Shown: positions 28,743 to 38,691, counted from the first letter of the stretch. The stretch: 64,000 nt of DNA from Bin55 sp965205965 (GCA_965205965.1 CBDBHT010000007.1:558001-622000), one strand, 5' to 3'. Program-made: numbers and translations. The notes: generated by a model not told the origin, from the letters alone.

Positions 28743-29921
28743 ATCACGAGGAGAAGCTATTCTCGCTGTTCGAGTAGCCGCATACGCGCTGGATCATGAA
28801 GGGCAAGGCCGGCCAGCCGGTGGAGCTGGGGGTTCGTTCCCCTGACGGTACTGGAAGATCAACATCAGTTCATCCTGGGTTGCCACTTGCAAGTGGCGTG
28901 TCGTCGATGTGGCCGTGGCCGTTCCGCTGGTGGCGGCGTGCCAGGCGCAGTCTGCCGATTACACACATCTCTCGCTTGACTTCTATTATCGGGTCGCTGC
29001 AAGTTTATGACCTTGCTTCTGGGCGAGGTGAATGAGTAGCTGGTAGGCATCGGACTGGTGCATCAAGGCCACGTACCCCTTCCAGATCGATCGTCTCGTA
29101 TCCAGGAGAGTGATCTCGCTGCGCCGGCCGGCCGGTTTTGGAAGCACACCCAGCATGGCTGATGGCTAGGAGGAGTGCCTTGCCGAGATCGTTGGGTGAC
29201 GGGCTATGTGGGTCATCCAAGGCCAAGTCTCGCAACACGGTGAGTTTGATGTTGGTGAGAATCGTCTCGGCGGGCAGTTCCGAGGGGTCGCGTCCCAAGC
29301 GGGTGAGTGCGGCCAATCGCCAAGCTGGTCAGCAGCGGGCACTATAAGAAGTCAAGCTGTACTTATGTGTAATCGGCAGGGCGCAGTATCCGGAGTTGCG
29401 CGGATGCAGTTTCGACCGGGGGTTCCACAGCCCCGCCAACCAACAGCAACTGGCCGCGATGCTGGAGCATGTCGCGTTGCCCGCGAAGGGGCAAGGCACG
29501 GAGGTCAGTCGAGCCCGGGAAGGTAAAGCATCGTTCGTGGTGCGACGCCGGCGGCATCCGGGCGTGGAATCGGCGATCCATGCGTTGGAAAGTCATGGCT
29601 TGGACCGGGTGCGCACGCATGGCCGGGAAGGCTTCGAACGCACCGTGGGTATCTCGATCCTCGCAGCCAACCTGCATCGACTCGGATGGTTGCTGCAGCA
29701 ACGGGCGGCGCGGCGGTACCATCGCACGCACGCACCGTTCTATCGTTTGACAGCCTAGCCGGCCCCGTCCTCTCAACATCCATCCTTCCCGCCCCTCGGG
29801 ACGGACCCCGCACGCCCCGAAAACGAGCAGGAGAACATCATCCGCACTTCCGGAGCCCCGGGGGCGGATACCATCACGTGGCTTAAACCCGTCGTAAAAT
29901 GGGGTTTCCCCGCAGACACTA
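28743..29921 (+). mobile_element. ISNCY-type element, copy C, 3' part only
   Basis: Begins inside the transposase (HEEKLFSLFE, then KGKAGQPVELG) and ends CAGACACTA at 29921. The mini-element at 28952-29379 interrupts it. After that the tail reads CSFDRGFHSPANQQQL...FVVRRRRHPGVESAIHALES, then ERTVGISILAANLHRLGWLL in several frames. No intact gene. Confidence 0.8.
28952..29379 (-). mobile_element. 428-bp Tn5-like mini-element, second copy
   Basis: Ends CTGCCGATTACACA and its complement, flanked by an exact 8-bp duplication GGCGCAGT (28944-28951 and 29380-29387). It carries the same Tn5-type transposase tail on the minus strand as the 23-kb copy. Confidence 0.92.
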
Positions 29922-29937
29922 GCTAGCCTGAAGCAGG

Positions 29938-30345
29938 GATTGATAAAGAAATGTTGGACCGAGTGCTTGCGGTCAATTTGAAAAGACCGGAGCTCGTTTT
30001 GTAAATCGTAGTTCCAGCGATGGTAAAAACGCGACGGTGTGGAAGCGTTGAAACTACGTTAAATGTCGCTCAATTACGCGGTGGACCTAGTATTACTGCG
30101 TACTCAGTAAGGCAAGTATGCAGTTCATCGGATTGATGTGTCCAACAGCCAAGGAGCTTGTTAGAATGAATGTTCATGCTCTAATATCGTTAGCCTACTA
30201 CCAGTCAAGACACGCCTGATGCGTGGGATCTCTGGAATAGGGTTACCTAGGCAACTCTCTGAAGCGATAGAACGGCGAATAGCAGAATGTATTCTGCTTC
30301 GTCGTTATGCTGAGTTAACGGGCATTGTAAAAGCAATACAGTAAC
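29938..30345 (+). pseudogene. Decayed short-chain dehydrogenase/reductase gene
   Basis: Fragments in three frames fit the second half of an SDR enzyme in the right order: an LDRVLAVNLK-like piece, VVPAMVKT, an LNVAQLRGGPSITAYSV piece containing the catalytic Tyr of the YxxxK motif (Lys lost), then MRGISGIGLPRQLSEAIERR and LLRRYAELTGIVKAI. The nucleotide-binding half is absent, probably replaced by the ISNCY end at 29921. Many frameshifts; dead. Confidence 0.6.
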
Positions 30346-30414
30346 AATTTATAGTGGGTAATCGGTGCCGCCTGCGTTGCGAACGATGGAGTATTGCGTA
30401 GATAATTGAAGTTT

Positions 30415-31341
30415 ATGTCTGAGCTAGTTATTCAAACGGATTTAGGCCTACCAAATCGGAAATCAGGAAAAGTACGGGACCTTTACGACATAAGTCTTCC
30501 GAACGGCGAGGATGGTTTGCTGATTGTGTCTACGGACCGAATTAGTGCCTTCGATGTTGTACTCGCCAGCGGCCTGCCCGGAAAGGGGATTGTGCTCACT
30601 CAGATCTCTCGATTTTGGTTCGATTATTTCAGCGATAAGGTTGCTCACCATCTCGTGTCTACGGATACATCAGATATTGTTGGCATTACTGATGACCAGC
30701 GAGATATGCTCAAAGGGAGAGTCATGCTTTGTCGCAAAACAAAGGTTATTCCGATTGAGTGCATTGCAAGAGGATATATAGCTGGTAGTGGATGGAAGGA
30801 ATATCAGGCTACTGGCCAAATTTGCGGGGTTGAGCTGCCGGAGGGACTGGTTAATAGCGACTGTCTTGAAGAGCCGCTGTTTACGCCATCAACTAAAGCG
30901 GATATTGGCGACCATGACGTCAATATCAGCCATGAAGAAGGAGCAGCTATCGTTGGGTATGATGTAATGGCTTGGTTGCGTGATACGACGTTAGAGATCT
31001 ATTCTACAGCACGTGATTATGCGCTTGACCGTGGAATTATTTTAGCGGATACGAAGTTTGAATTTGGTTTAGTTGACGGACACGAAATGCCGTTGTTGAT
31101 CGACGAGATACTTACACCAGACAGCTCTCGGTTTTGGCCTGCTGCACAATGGAAGCCGGGTATAGAGCAAGAGAGTTGCGATAAACAATTTGTGCGTAAT
31201 TATCTTGAAATGGTAGTTGCTGATGGTACTTGGAACAAGACTCCTCCCGGTCCGGAACTTCCTCCAAAGGTTCTTGAGGACACAATGTCACGGTACCTTG
31301 AAGCTTACGAGCGACTAACAGGATCTTCTTTGGTACTTTGA
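30415..31341 (+). CDS. purC: SAICAR synthase (phosphoribosylaminoimidazole-succinocarboxamide synthase)
   Basis: 308 residues from the ATG at 30415 (a TTG nine bases earlier is the alternative). The enzyme condenses CAIR with aspartate using ATP in purine synthesis. Landmarks: KSGKVRDLYD (nucleotide loop), VSTDRISAFDVVLASGLPGKG, RVMLCRKTKVIPIECIARGY, ADIGDHDVNIS, ILADTKFEFG and LIDEILTPDSSRFW. It is the long form of about 300 residues (as in yeast Ade1 and several bacteria) rather than the short form of about 240 in E. coli. It appears intact. The next gene starts 7 bp after its stop. Confidence 0.93.
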   Translation: MSELVIQTDLGLPNRKSGKVRDLYDISLPNGEDGLLIVSTDRISAFDVVLASGLPGKGIVLTQISRFWFDYFSDKVAHHLVSTDTSDIVGITDDQRDMLKGRVMLCRKTKVIPIECIARGYIAGSGWKEYQATGQICGVELPEGLVNSDCLEEPLFTPSTKADIGDHDVNISHEEGAAIVGYDVMAWLRDTTLEIYSTARDYALDRGIILADTKFEFGLVDGHEMPLLIDEILTPDSSRFWPAAQWKPGIEQESCDKQFVRNYLEMVVADGTWNKTPPGPELPPKVLEDTMSRYLEAYERLTGSSLVL

Positions 31342-31348
31342 TCAGGCA

Positions 31349-31705
31349 TTGGATTGGGACGAATACAAAGCAAAGTGTGCTGCACCTAAGGTGCTTTCGC
31401 GATGGTTGCTAACACAGACCATATGCGTCGTTGAGGAACGAGTTGCGGCAGAATTGCGATCGGTTCTGGAGGGTCAACCCCTAGTTAAACCAAATGACCA
31501 CAAGGGTAACACTTCGTTGGATATGTTTGAAACTAGTCTAGCGAACAAAACGGTACTTGATATTTATCGTACAGTGGAAATCGCGATTAAGAACGGGCGA
31601 ATGACGGAAGGCATGGTGGTTCGAGATTATCGTAGCATTTTGCGAGCATGGCAAGAATACCTAGATGCGGGTGCTGCATTGTGTCAAAAGGATATGGATA
31701 CTTAA
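31349..31705 (+). CDS. Conserved-looking small protein linked to purC
   Basis: 118 residues from a TTG at 31349, just after the purC stop. Soluble, mixed charge, mostly helical by composition (MDWDEYKAKCAAPKVLSRWL; VEERVAAELRSVLEGQPL; IYRTVEIAIKNGRMTEGMV). I recognise no family. Tight spacing to purC and clean codon structure suggest a real co-transcribed gene rather than chance. Confidence 0.6.
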   Translation: MDWDEYKAKCAAPKVLSRWLLTQTICVVEERVAAELRSVLEGQPLVKPNDHKGNTSLDMFETSLANKTVLDIYRTVEIAIKNGRMTEGMVVRDYRSILRAWQEYLDAGAALCQKDMDT

Positions 31706-31882
31706 TGAACCAAGAGGCATTAGCCATTACGACTGTTAAGGACCATATCTAAGGGTCTGAAAAAACGATCAGCAGAGTATCGGGGTATCGCGTGGGAGCG
31801 CGTTGCGATCACTGTATAATTAAGCGGGCCGTTGACTGTATTCTGACTCCATAAAAGTTGTAGTGTATTCACTAAAATGCAT

Positions 31883-31992
31883 TTAAGAGCACTTCTATTT
31901 ATTGCCCTTTTGACGAATCGTATTTGATATAAGTATATGATTTTTAACGTTGTAAGGATTATTTTCTTCGCATAAATAGAGGTGCCCTTAAG
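31883..31992. repeat. 110-bp MITE-like repeat
   Basis: Imperfect inverted ends TTAAGAGCACTTCTATTTAT and the complement of TTAAGGGCACCTCTATTTAT, AT-rich centre, no coding capacity. Its reverse complement matches bases about 28-97 of the window, showing it is mobile or multi-copy. It belongs compositionally to the AT-rich host genome, unlike the GC-rich IS elements. Confidence 0.7.
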
Positions 31993-32265
31993 TTTTACAT
32001 TATTCAGTGGCCCGTGAGAACCGGTGCGTAGTTGCTTCAGATTGGTAGAGAGTATCACCGTAAGATTAAAACGGTTAAGGGAACACATGGCCACATGGTA
32101 TCGCTAGTTAAGTAGGTGGCTTAAGGGTATATGAGATCAAATTATTTGTTATTTCTGCGCATGAGCTCATTGGCTTGACCGATTTTGGTTGCAATTGGAT
32201 AAGCTTGTTAGTCCGGTGATATTTCCAACGTGTTCTTGAAATGAGCTATCCTTGAGACGTTCGTC

Positions 32266-32451
32266 ATGGCATCAATCATTCTTTCCATAGTATTATCCAT
32301 CGTCCTTGGTTCAATGACTTGGTTGGTGATAGGCAGCCGTCTATCGTTGAACAAAAATTGCCAACAAAATCAATTACTTAATCTATTTATTTATATTGCT
32401 AGCTCGTTCGTTGTAGTTTTTGCAGTGGTGTTCTTCATTATCGGCGGATGA
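32266..32451 (+). CDS. Possible small two-helix membrane protein
   Basis: 61 residues with two hydrophobic stretches (MASIILSIVLSIVLGSMTWL and FIYIASSFVVVFAVVFFIIG) separated by a polar loop with QQNQ. No strong ribosome-binding site and no family recognised. The rest of 31706-32537 shows the 110-bp repeat and nothing else I can support. Confidence 0.4.
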   Translation: MASIILSIVLSIVLGSMTWLVIGSRLSLNKNCQQNQLLNLFIYIASSFVVVFAVVFFIIGG

Positions 32452-33063
32452 CCTCGTAGCCTTACTATTCTTAACTTAGGACGCGTTCACATGGCTTGGT
32501 GTACGATAGTTGTTCGATATTAGCTGGACATGGAAGCTAGTAGGTTGCCCGTTCTAACAATACGTGTTTATAATAGTGGACTGGAAGGGGTTCTGGGATC
32601 AGGAGGATTCGATGCCGAAGCAATACATGGTGGAGTTAGCTTAGGATGAGCGGGATGAGTTGGAAGCGGTGCTGAAATCGAGCACGCGTCGTGCGATGTC
32701 GGCGACGAAGCTGCAGCGTGCACGGATTCTGCTGGCCGTGGATCAGGGGGTCGCTGGCCCGGCCCTGACAGACGGGCAGGTGGTGTATGCGCCTGGGGGT
32801 GACGGAGCGGACCTGCCAGCATGTGCGTCGGCGGGCGGTGGAGCCTGCCGATTACACATAAGTATAGCTTGACTTCTTATAGTGGCTGCTGCTGACCAGC
32901 TTGGCGATTGGCCGCGCTCACCCGCTTGGGACGCGACCCCTCGGAACTGCCCGCCGAGACGATGCTCACCAACATCAAACTCACCGTGTTGCGAGACTTG
33001 GCCTTGGATGACCCACATAGCCCGTCACCCAACGATCTTGGCAAGGCACTCCTCCTAGCCATC

Positions 33064-34196
33064 CAATGGCATTCGTTTAGTGATCATTGTCATTCGTTTA
33101 AGGAAGTGCCCTTCACTCCTGTATGGAATGCCAGTCCTATGTTGAGTTAATCAGCAGTTTTTGCTTGCAGTCTTCTCCCTCGCTGTCACATCTTCACGGG
33201 TTTTCGGGATCGTCGTTCGAAGGATCTGCCGGGCCGGAGTCGTTGTCGGCATCGGATGATGTCGCGAACCACCTGGGTGACCGTTTCCTGTAGCGCGGAT
33301 GCCTGCTTCAGCAACAGGCTCTCGATGTCGGCCACCACCATCGCCAGTCCGTGCTTGAAATGGGTCTGCCTGCGCGGCTTGCCATGTTCGTGCGGGCTTT
33401 CGTTCCATCGATGGTCGCCGTGACCGGAGAACCGCCGGGTCATGGCGTTCAGGGGGAAGCCGGCATAGAGTTTCTGTTTCACTCCCCGCTCGCTTGGTCC
33501 ATGGAAGTCTTCCACCTCCATCCGTTGTTTGGACACCTTGTACCATTCTTCCACGCCCCATCTTGCGCGATACCGCTCCGCCAGTTGCGGGATGGTGTAT
33601 TGCTTCGAATCCAGCAGGGTGGTTCCGAGGATGAAGACCGTTTTGCCGACGAGGTATTTCACCAGCCGAAGGCAGTGTGCACCACAGGTGGCGAGTGTGC
33701 CTTTGCGGGGGGCGATCTCCATCACCACATCCTCTCGGTCGCCGGGGATGAAATGGTCGATGTCGGCACCGGGTTTCCGCTTTATCCCGAACACCGCATG
33801 CAGTCCCCGGATCACGTGCACGTGCAGCATCCGTAGACAGGATCCAGGGCTTTCCCCGCCCTTCGGCGTCCGCCAGCCAAGATGACTGCAGATGGCCGAA
33901 GCCAGTTCATCGCGACTCAAGGACGGAAACAGCTCCACCGTCCTCTGAGTGTCCGAAATCCGACGGCGGGTCAGTCGCCTGCCACAAAATCTGATCGACT
34001 TCAGATCCACGATTCTCGAACCCATCCACTTTCCGTCCGAAACAATTCCATACAGCATAGTTTGCCAAAAAAAACGTCGCAACGCAACCCCTTTTTTTGA
34101 ACACTCCAAAAAAACAGAAACAAGTCCCAGTCAATCAATGGGTTATAGAAAACCCTCAAAGGCGCAGATCGACTTTTCTCAAACCGAATGCCATTG
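33064..34196 (-). mobile_element. IS4-like element, internally deleted
   Basis: 1133 bp with ends CAATGGCATTCGTTTAG and the complement of CAATGGCATTCGGTTTG, and an exact 10-bp duplication CCTAGCCATC (33054-33063, 34197-34206), typical of IS4. The same right end occurs at 62115-62132. Confidence 0.9.
33186..34109 (-). pseudogene. IS4-like transposase lacking its middle
   Basis: The open frame joins an N-terminal domain (RLTRRRISDTQRTVELFPSL...SAICSHLGWRTPKG) directly to the C-terminal half (MLHVHVIRGLHAVFGIKRKP, YRARWGVEEWYKVSKQRMEV with the catalytic Glu region). Compared with the related copy at 61 kb, several hundred bases encoding the segment LRYLLRG...YYAYE are missing. This deletion probably removes an acidic catalytic residue, so it is inactive despite the open frame. 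Confidence 0.8.
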
Positions 34197-35379
34197 CCTA
34201 GCCATCGGCCATGCTGGGTGTGCTTCCAAAACCGGCCGGCCGCCGCAGCAAGATCACTCTCCCGGATACGAGACGATCGATCTGGAAGGGGTACGTGGCC
34301 TTGATGCACCAGTCCGATGCCTACCAGCTACTCATCCATCTCGCCCAGAAGCAAGGTCATAAACTTGCAGCGACCCGATAATAGAAGTCAAGCGAGAGAT
34401 GTGTGTAATCGGCAGGATGGAGCAGGGTCCGATGATGGCTCTGGAGCGTAGGCTTCGGCCGTTGCCTCCGGTGCCGAAGAAGCTGGACGGGGAGAAGGAA
34501 GCGCGTCTGGTTCAGGTGGCCTGTTCGGTTCCACCGGAAGGCCACGTTCGGTGGACCGTGAAGATGCTGGCGGAAGAGCTGGTGCGGCTTGAAGTGGTCG
34601 AATCGATTGGCGAGGAGACCGTGCGGCAGGCGTTAAAAAAAACGAATGGAAACCATGGCGGCGGGAAATGTGGTGTATCCCGAAGAAACAAAGCCACCAT
34701 TTCGTGGCCGGCATGGAGCGGGTGCTTAAGGTATACCGGCGGCCGTACGACCCGCGGCATCCGGTGGTGTGCATGGACGAGATGAGCAAGCAGCTAGTGG
34801 CTGAAGTCCGCGAGAAGTTGCCGGTACGCCCCGGGTCGCCGGAGAAGTACGATGCCCACTACCTCCGCCGGGGAGAATGCACGGTGTGGATGTTCGGCGA
34901 GCCGCTGTCCGGCTGGCGGACAGTAGCTGTCACCAAACGGCGCACGACGTTGGATTGGGCGAAGCAAGTGCGCGCACTGGCGAATCTGCCGCGTTACCGG
35001 GATGCGGAAAACATCACGCTGGTGTGCGACAACTTGAACACCCACAGCGGTGACTCGTTCTACGCCGCGTTCCCGGCGGCCGAAGCCAGTCGGCTGAACG
35101 ACCGCATCCACTTGGTGCACACGCCGAAACACGGGAGCTGGCTGAACGTCGCGGAACTGGAGTTCAGTGCGTTGCACCGCCAGTGCCTGGATCGCCGGAT
35201 CGAGAGCAAGGCTTTGGTCACGTCGGAAACGGCGGCCTGGGCCGAGGAGCGCAATCGCGAACAGACCGGGGTTGACTGGCAGCTCAGCGTCGACGACGCG
35301 CGCACCAAACTGAAGCATCTATACCCGAAAATTAAAACCAGTTAAACTACTAGATATGGAACTCACGGAAGAGTAGTTT

Positions 35380-35960
35380 GGGAAAGTGGGGCCTGCACTA
35401 TCGCGGCACCCCGCGAGGGAACGTCGAGATTGACGGCCGAGCATTCTTGGACGCGTTGTTGTACATGCTGGAGAACGGATGCAAGTGGTGGGGTCTGCTG
35501 GCGCACTTCGGACATTGGCACACGATATACATGTGTAGAAATCACTGGTCTGGGGCGCGGTATACTAGAACAGGTGATAGACAGACTTTAGTGTCTGATG
35601 TCTGTTGCCGTCGTCCGCGGAGGTGGAGGCGTTAGGCAGTATCTTGGTCAAGATTCACCTGGACGGCACAGGTGTGCAGAAAAGCAACGGCTGCAAACCA
35701 TCGGTCGTGGGTTGATGGGCGGCGAAGATCTCTGTCGTGGCTTCAGCAGCTGCCATCTTGCGAGTCTGGCTCTATCAAGGGGCGAGAACACGATGCGCCC
35801 GCAGCGCAGTCGGATGGGCCCTCGATCATACGGTCGCAAGACGTACCAAGCGCAGAACCAGCTGGATCGGCTATATTTCACCATCTCAAAAGATTGCGCC
35901 GCGTAGCGACGCGATACAACGAAGTGAACGTCGGTATCGAATGTGTATCATGTTCGCATG
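35380..35960 (+). mobile_element. Degraded IS5-family (IS427-type) remnant
   Basis: The front is readable (PRGNVEIDGRAFLDALLYML, then ENGCKWWGLLAHFGHWHTIY), as in the DUF4096 domain of IS427 transposases. Then come fragments of KIHLDGTGVQKSNGCK and a tail like NQLDRLYFTISKDCAA with RSDATRYNEV-type residues. Frameshifts throughout, no ends found. Confidence 0.65.
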
Positions 35961-35996
35961 CACTGTTAACGCCTTGAGATTTAACGTGAACACGTC

Positions 35997-37069
35997 CTAA
36001 TTGATGTCGGACTTTCTCACAAGTAACTTTTTACTGCGTTCGAATACCTCGTTAGGTACGCCCAAAAATCGTTTCAGTGCAATATCCCGGTCCCAGACAT
36101 TGTTGATGTTGCTTACAGCTTTCACTTCGCTTAGTGAAATATGATTTAAATGATAGAAGGGCGAAACTAGTGGAGAAAACTGTAAAGGCCAGTCGCTACC
36201 ATAAATGAGACGGCCTTCTGTACTAGGTACAGATAATGCCCTTTTTAGATGGTCAAGCTTGAAATATCTGCGTAAAGATTGGGGTATTTATCAAAAAGTG
36301 GGAGAATACGTTCGAAGTTCGATTGACCATTGCTGTTACCTGTCGTAGCTATGTGTGCTGCAATCACAGTTACCCCCATAGATAGTGGTAGTTCCAGACG
36401 AACGGGGTCACCCCATCCATCGTCTGAATCGGCAAATGCCTCTTCGTAGCCCGTATGAGTTAGTAGCGGGAGTCCTAACTCAACGAGTTTCTTATAATAC
36501 GGTTTAATCTTTGTGTCTGCTGGGTCTATATGCATGATGTTCGGTAACCACTTCACGAGTACAGCTCCGTTTGCCGAAACGTGATCTAATCTTTCAAGAG
36601 CGTCTTTCCGATAGGGGTTAACGCTTGCGCCAAAAAGCAATTCTTCATACTTTGGCAATTCACGAATTAAGAATTTGTTGGGCACGAATATTTGCGTACG
36701 ACTTTGGTCCAATCTTCCGTCCGGACCCATGACTCCATCCATTGCCAAGACTACGGCACGGTGCACCTGCTTTGATTCATGCACTTGCTCTGCAATTTTT
36801 TTTAGGACAATTTGATCACCGTACGTTTCTAACAACGTATGGGTGACACCAAAAGCACGGATGTAGAAAAGGAATTTCCAGCTTTGAAGCATTTCTTGCG
36901 AGATGTATATACCGCTATCCCCTTCTCCAATTCCGGCTGTATGTACGTGAACGTCAATGTACCCGCGCTCATTTGGTGTACGTTCCAATTCAGATGCAGG
37001 CAATATGGTCCAGAACAGCCAACTAGCCAAAATAGTCCCTAGTAGAATGCTTATTGATTTATTTTGCAT
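35997..37069 (-). pseudogene. Secreted amidohydrolase-family protein, single frameshift
   Basis: Begins with a signal peptide (MQNKSISILLGTILASWLFW) followed by the metal-binding start YIDVHVHTAG. Later metal-site candidates are VLVKWLPN, LLTHTGYEEA and VIAAHIATTG. The main frame stops at 36245 after ADISSLTI. The adjacent frame continues with a normal family ending (HLKRALSVPSTEGRLIYGSD WPLQFSP, containing the terminal Asp) to the stop at 35997. One frameshift near 36250 therefore splits a gene of about 355 codons. A sequencing error at that point is the alternative. Substrate unknown. Confidence 0.75.
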
Positions 37070-37193
37070 AAATATGAATAAAATTCACATCTTTCTAGTG
37101 ATGAAATTCCTAATAGATGCTATGAGCGAAACTTATTTTGCTCTGATAAAGTCTAATAGATAAAATCTTTCTAACTCAGTCGAGGTTATTGAA

Positions 37194-38195
37194 GTGCTTA
37201 TCAATCGAATTGACCTTCGCCACCTTCGCTCTCTCCAAGCTATGCGTGAAACTGGTAGTCTTGTCGAAGCTGCGGAACGCATGTGTGTAACACAGTCGGC
37301 ATTATCGCACCAACTCAGGACCCTCGAAGATCGCATGGATTGTGCACTTGTGTTACGCAAGTCTCGCCCAATTCGATTCACTCCAGCTGGTAGCCGACTC
37401 CTTCAACTCGCTGATGAGGTCCTTCCTCAGGTACGTATTGCGTTGCGAGAAGTATCGCAACTAGGTGGTCATACGGGGGGGCGTTTGGTCGTGGGAATTG
37501 AATGTCACAGCTGTATTGAATGGATGTTACCAGCAATTAATCGATTTCGGGATGCATGGCCTAACATTGAGCTTGACCTTTCGAGTGGGTTCCACACTCA
37601 ACCGCTTATTAAAGTTGTGCGTGCTGAGATTGATCTTGTAATCACTTCTTCTCCAATGCCCGACCTTGATCTCGTTTATGAACCTCTCTTCCTTTACGAG
37701 TCAATGATTGTGGTCAGTACTGACCACAAACTCGCGAAGAAGAAACGGGTCTATCCTAAAGATCTGAAAGACGAAACTATAATCACCTATCCCATTGATC
37801 GCAGTCGATTGATGGTTTTTGCAGAATTTTTGGATCCTTCAGGCATTGAACCTGCTGATATAAGAACATCTGAACTTACAGCCATGATGATTAACCTTGC
37901 GGCCAGCGGACGCGGTGTCACGTGTTTACCCCACTGGATGCTAACCGAATTTCTTGCGAAAAAATATGTAGTTGCAAAGCCACTCGGAGAGACAGGCGCA
38001 TGGTCTACTTTGTACATAGCAGCTCGAGAAGGGGAATCCGTCCACATACGCAGTTTTATTGAGACTGCTAAAGAGACATGCTTTGAATCCCTCGTGGGTA
38101 TAAAGCCAGCTACGGTACAATGCATCCGGCATTCCAGCCACCATGGCCCTGAAGAGAAAACAACAGACGATGGCTCACCTCGCGAGGTGTGTTAA
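37194..38195 (+). CDS. metR: LysR-family regulator, MetR-like
   Basis: 333 residues from a GTG. N-terminal winged helix (IDLRHLRSLQAMRETGSLVE, CVTQSALSHQLRTLEDRM) and a ligand-binding half that follows MetR closely: RFTPAGSRLLQLADEVLPQV, VGIECHSCIEWMLPAINRF, DLVITSSP, YPIDRSRL, GVTCLPHWMLTEF. MetR activates methionine-synthesis genes with homocysteine as co-inducer. No met gene lies beside it, so its targets are elsewhere. It runs toward pdxH and the two coding regions overlap by 86 bp at their 3' ends, with an unusually polar tail (SSHHGPEEKTTDDGS) in the overlap that may be a non-conserved extension. Confidence 0.87.
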   Translation: MLINRIDLRHLRSLQAMRETGSLVEAAERMCVTQSALSHQLRTLEDRMDCALVLRKSRPIRFTPAGSRLLQLADEVLPQVRIALREVSQLGGHTGGRLVVGIECHSCIEWMLPAINRFRDAWPNIELDLSSGFHTQPLIKVVRAEIDLVITSSPMPDLDLVYEPLFLYESMIVVSTDHKLAKKKRVYPKDLKDETIITYPIDRSRLMVFAEFLDPSGIEPADIRTSELTAMMINLAASGRGVTCLPHWMLTEFLAKKYVVAKPLGETGAWSTLYIAAREGESVHIRSFIETAKETCFESLVGIKPATVQCIRHSSHHGPEEKTTDDGSPREVC

Positions 38196-38691
38196 GTTGC
38201 AGCTGTTCAACGCGACATACGTCTAAATAAAAACCTACGGCTGAATCGGGAGATTGTTGCGACTGCGGCATCTTCAGTAGTAGCATCTGTAGTAATTCGT
38301 GAGATTCAATTTGTGAGCTTTGTGGATACGTCTCATAAAGCCAGTCAAGTTGTTTGGAAATTTCTGGACGCAGGTTCCAATGGTACCTGACAATTTCCGG
38401 ATCAATCTTAGAAAGTTTGCACGTCAACCGGTATTGAACCGACAGACTTGGTAAATACACCATTACCGCTATAGTCTTCGATAATTTAAATTCCTGATAT
38501 TTAGAACTGGTTTGGTTAACGAATATCGCTAGACGATTTTTGATCGTGCGAAGTACAAGAGTCCTACACTGTGGTTCACCGTGCTTGTTGATCGTTGCTA
38601 TGGAAGCCAAATCCACCATTGGATCATTTAATAACCTTGCGTGTTCTCGGTCTTGATGGAGTAGATCAATGGGATGGCCTACATTGCTCAT
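38110..38691 (-). CDS. pdxH: Pyridoxamine 5'-phosphate oxidase-like protein
   Basis: 193 residues (E. coli PdxH has 218). FMN-dependent oxidation of pyridoxamine or pyridoxine phosphate to pyridoxal phosphate is the family reaction. Visible: MVDLASIATINKHGEPQCRT followed by LVLRTI, NQTSSKYQEFKLSKTIAVMV for FMN binding, and a VGFYLDVCRVEQLQLNTPRE tail. The C-terminus ends RLLFSLQGHGGWNAGCIVP instead of the usual W..RLxP, so substrate-site residues are partly changed. It may be a divergent PdxH or another split-barrel flavoenzyme. Its 3' end overlaps metR. Confidence 0.65.
   Translation of the reverse strand: MSNVGHPIDLLHQDREHARLLNDPMVDLASIATINKHGEPQCRTLVLRTIKNRLAIFVNQTSSKYQEFKLSKTIAVMVYLPSLSVQYRLTCKLSKIDPEIVRYHWNLRPEISKQLDWLYETYPQSSQIESHELLQMLLLKMPQSQQSPDSAVGFYLDVCRVEQLQLNTPREVSHRLLFSLQGHGGWNAGCIVP

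Larger units (their letters stand above)
32845..34415 (+). mobile_element. 428-bp Tn5-like mini-element, third copy, interrupted
   Basis: Opposite orientation to the other copies. It runs CTGCCGATTACACA (32845) to TGTGTAATCGGCAG (34415). After removing the IS4-like element and one 10-bp target copy its length is exactly 428 bp, the same as the other two. Confidence 0.9.
32612..35345 (+). pseudogene. IS630 transposase, copy B (second frame intact)
   Basis: The first frame (start MPKQYMVELA at 32612) has a TAG in place of CAG at about 32640 and is split by the insertion. After the A8 slip site the second frame (34668-35345, 225 codons, start MWCIPKKQSHHFVAGMERVL) is open to KHLYPKIKTS, with the core DEMSKQL, CDNLNTHS and SETAAWAEE. 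The element as a whole cannot make a normal fusion protein. Confidence 0.85.
32538..35352 (+). mobile_element. IS630-family element, copy B, interrupted
   Basis: Left end TAGTAGGTTGCCCG at 32538, right end TTAAACTACTA at about 35352. Its own DNA is 32538-32844 and 34416-35352. The 428-bp mini-element, itself split by an IS4-like element, fills the middle. Flanks at the insertion read GGTGGAGC and GATGGAGC (an 8-bp duplication with one change). Confidence 0.85.

Noticed and set aside
31720..32094. 124-codon minus-strand frame downstream of the purC operon
   Set aside because: It crosses the 110-bp MITE-like repeat and has no family-like sequence; most likely chance.
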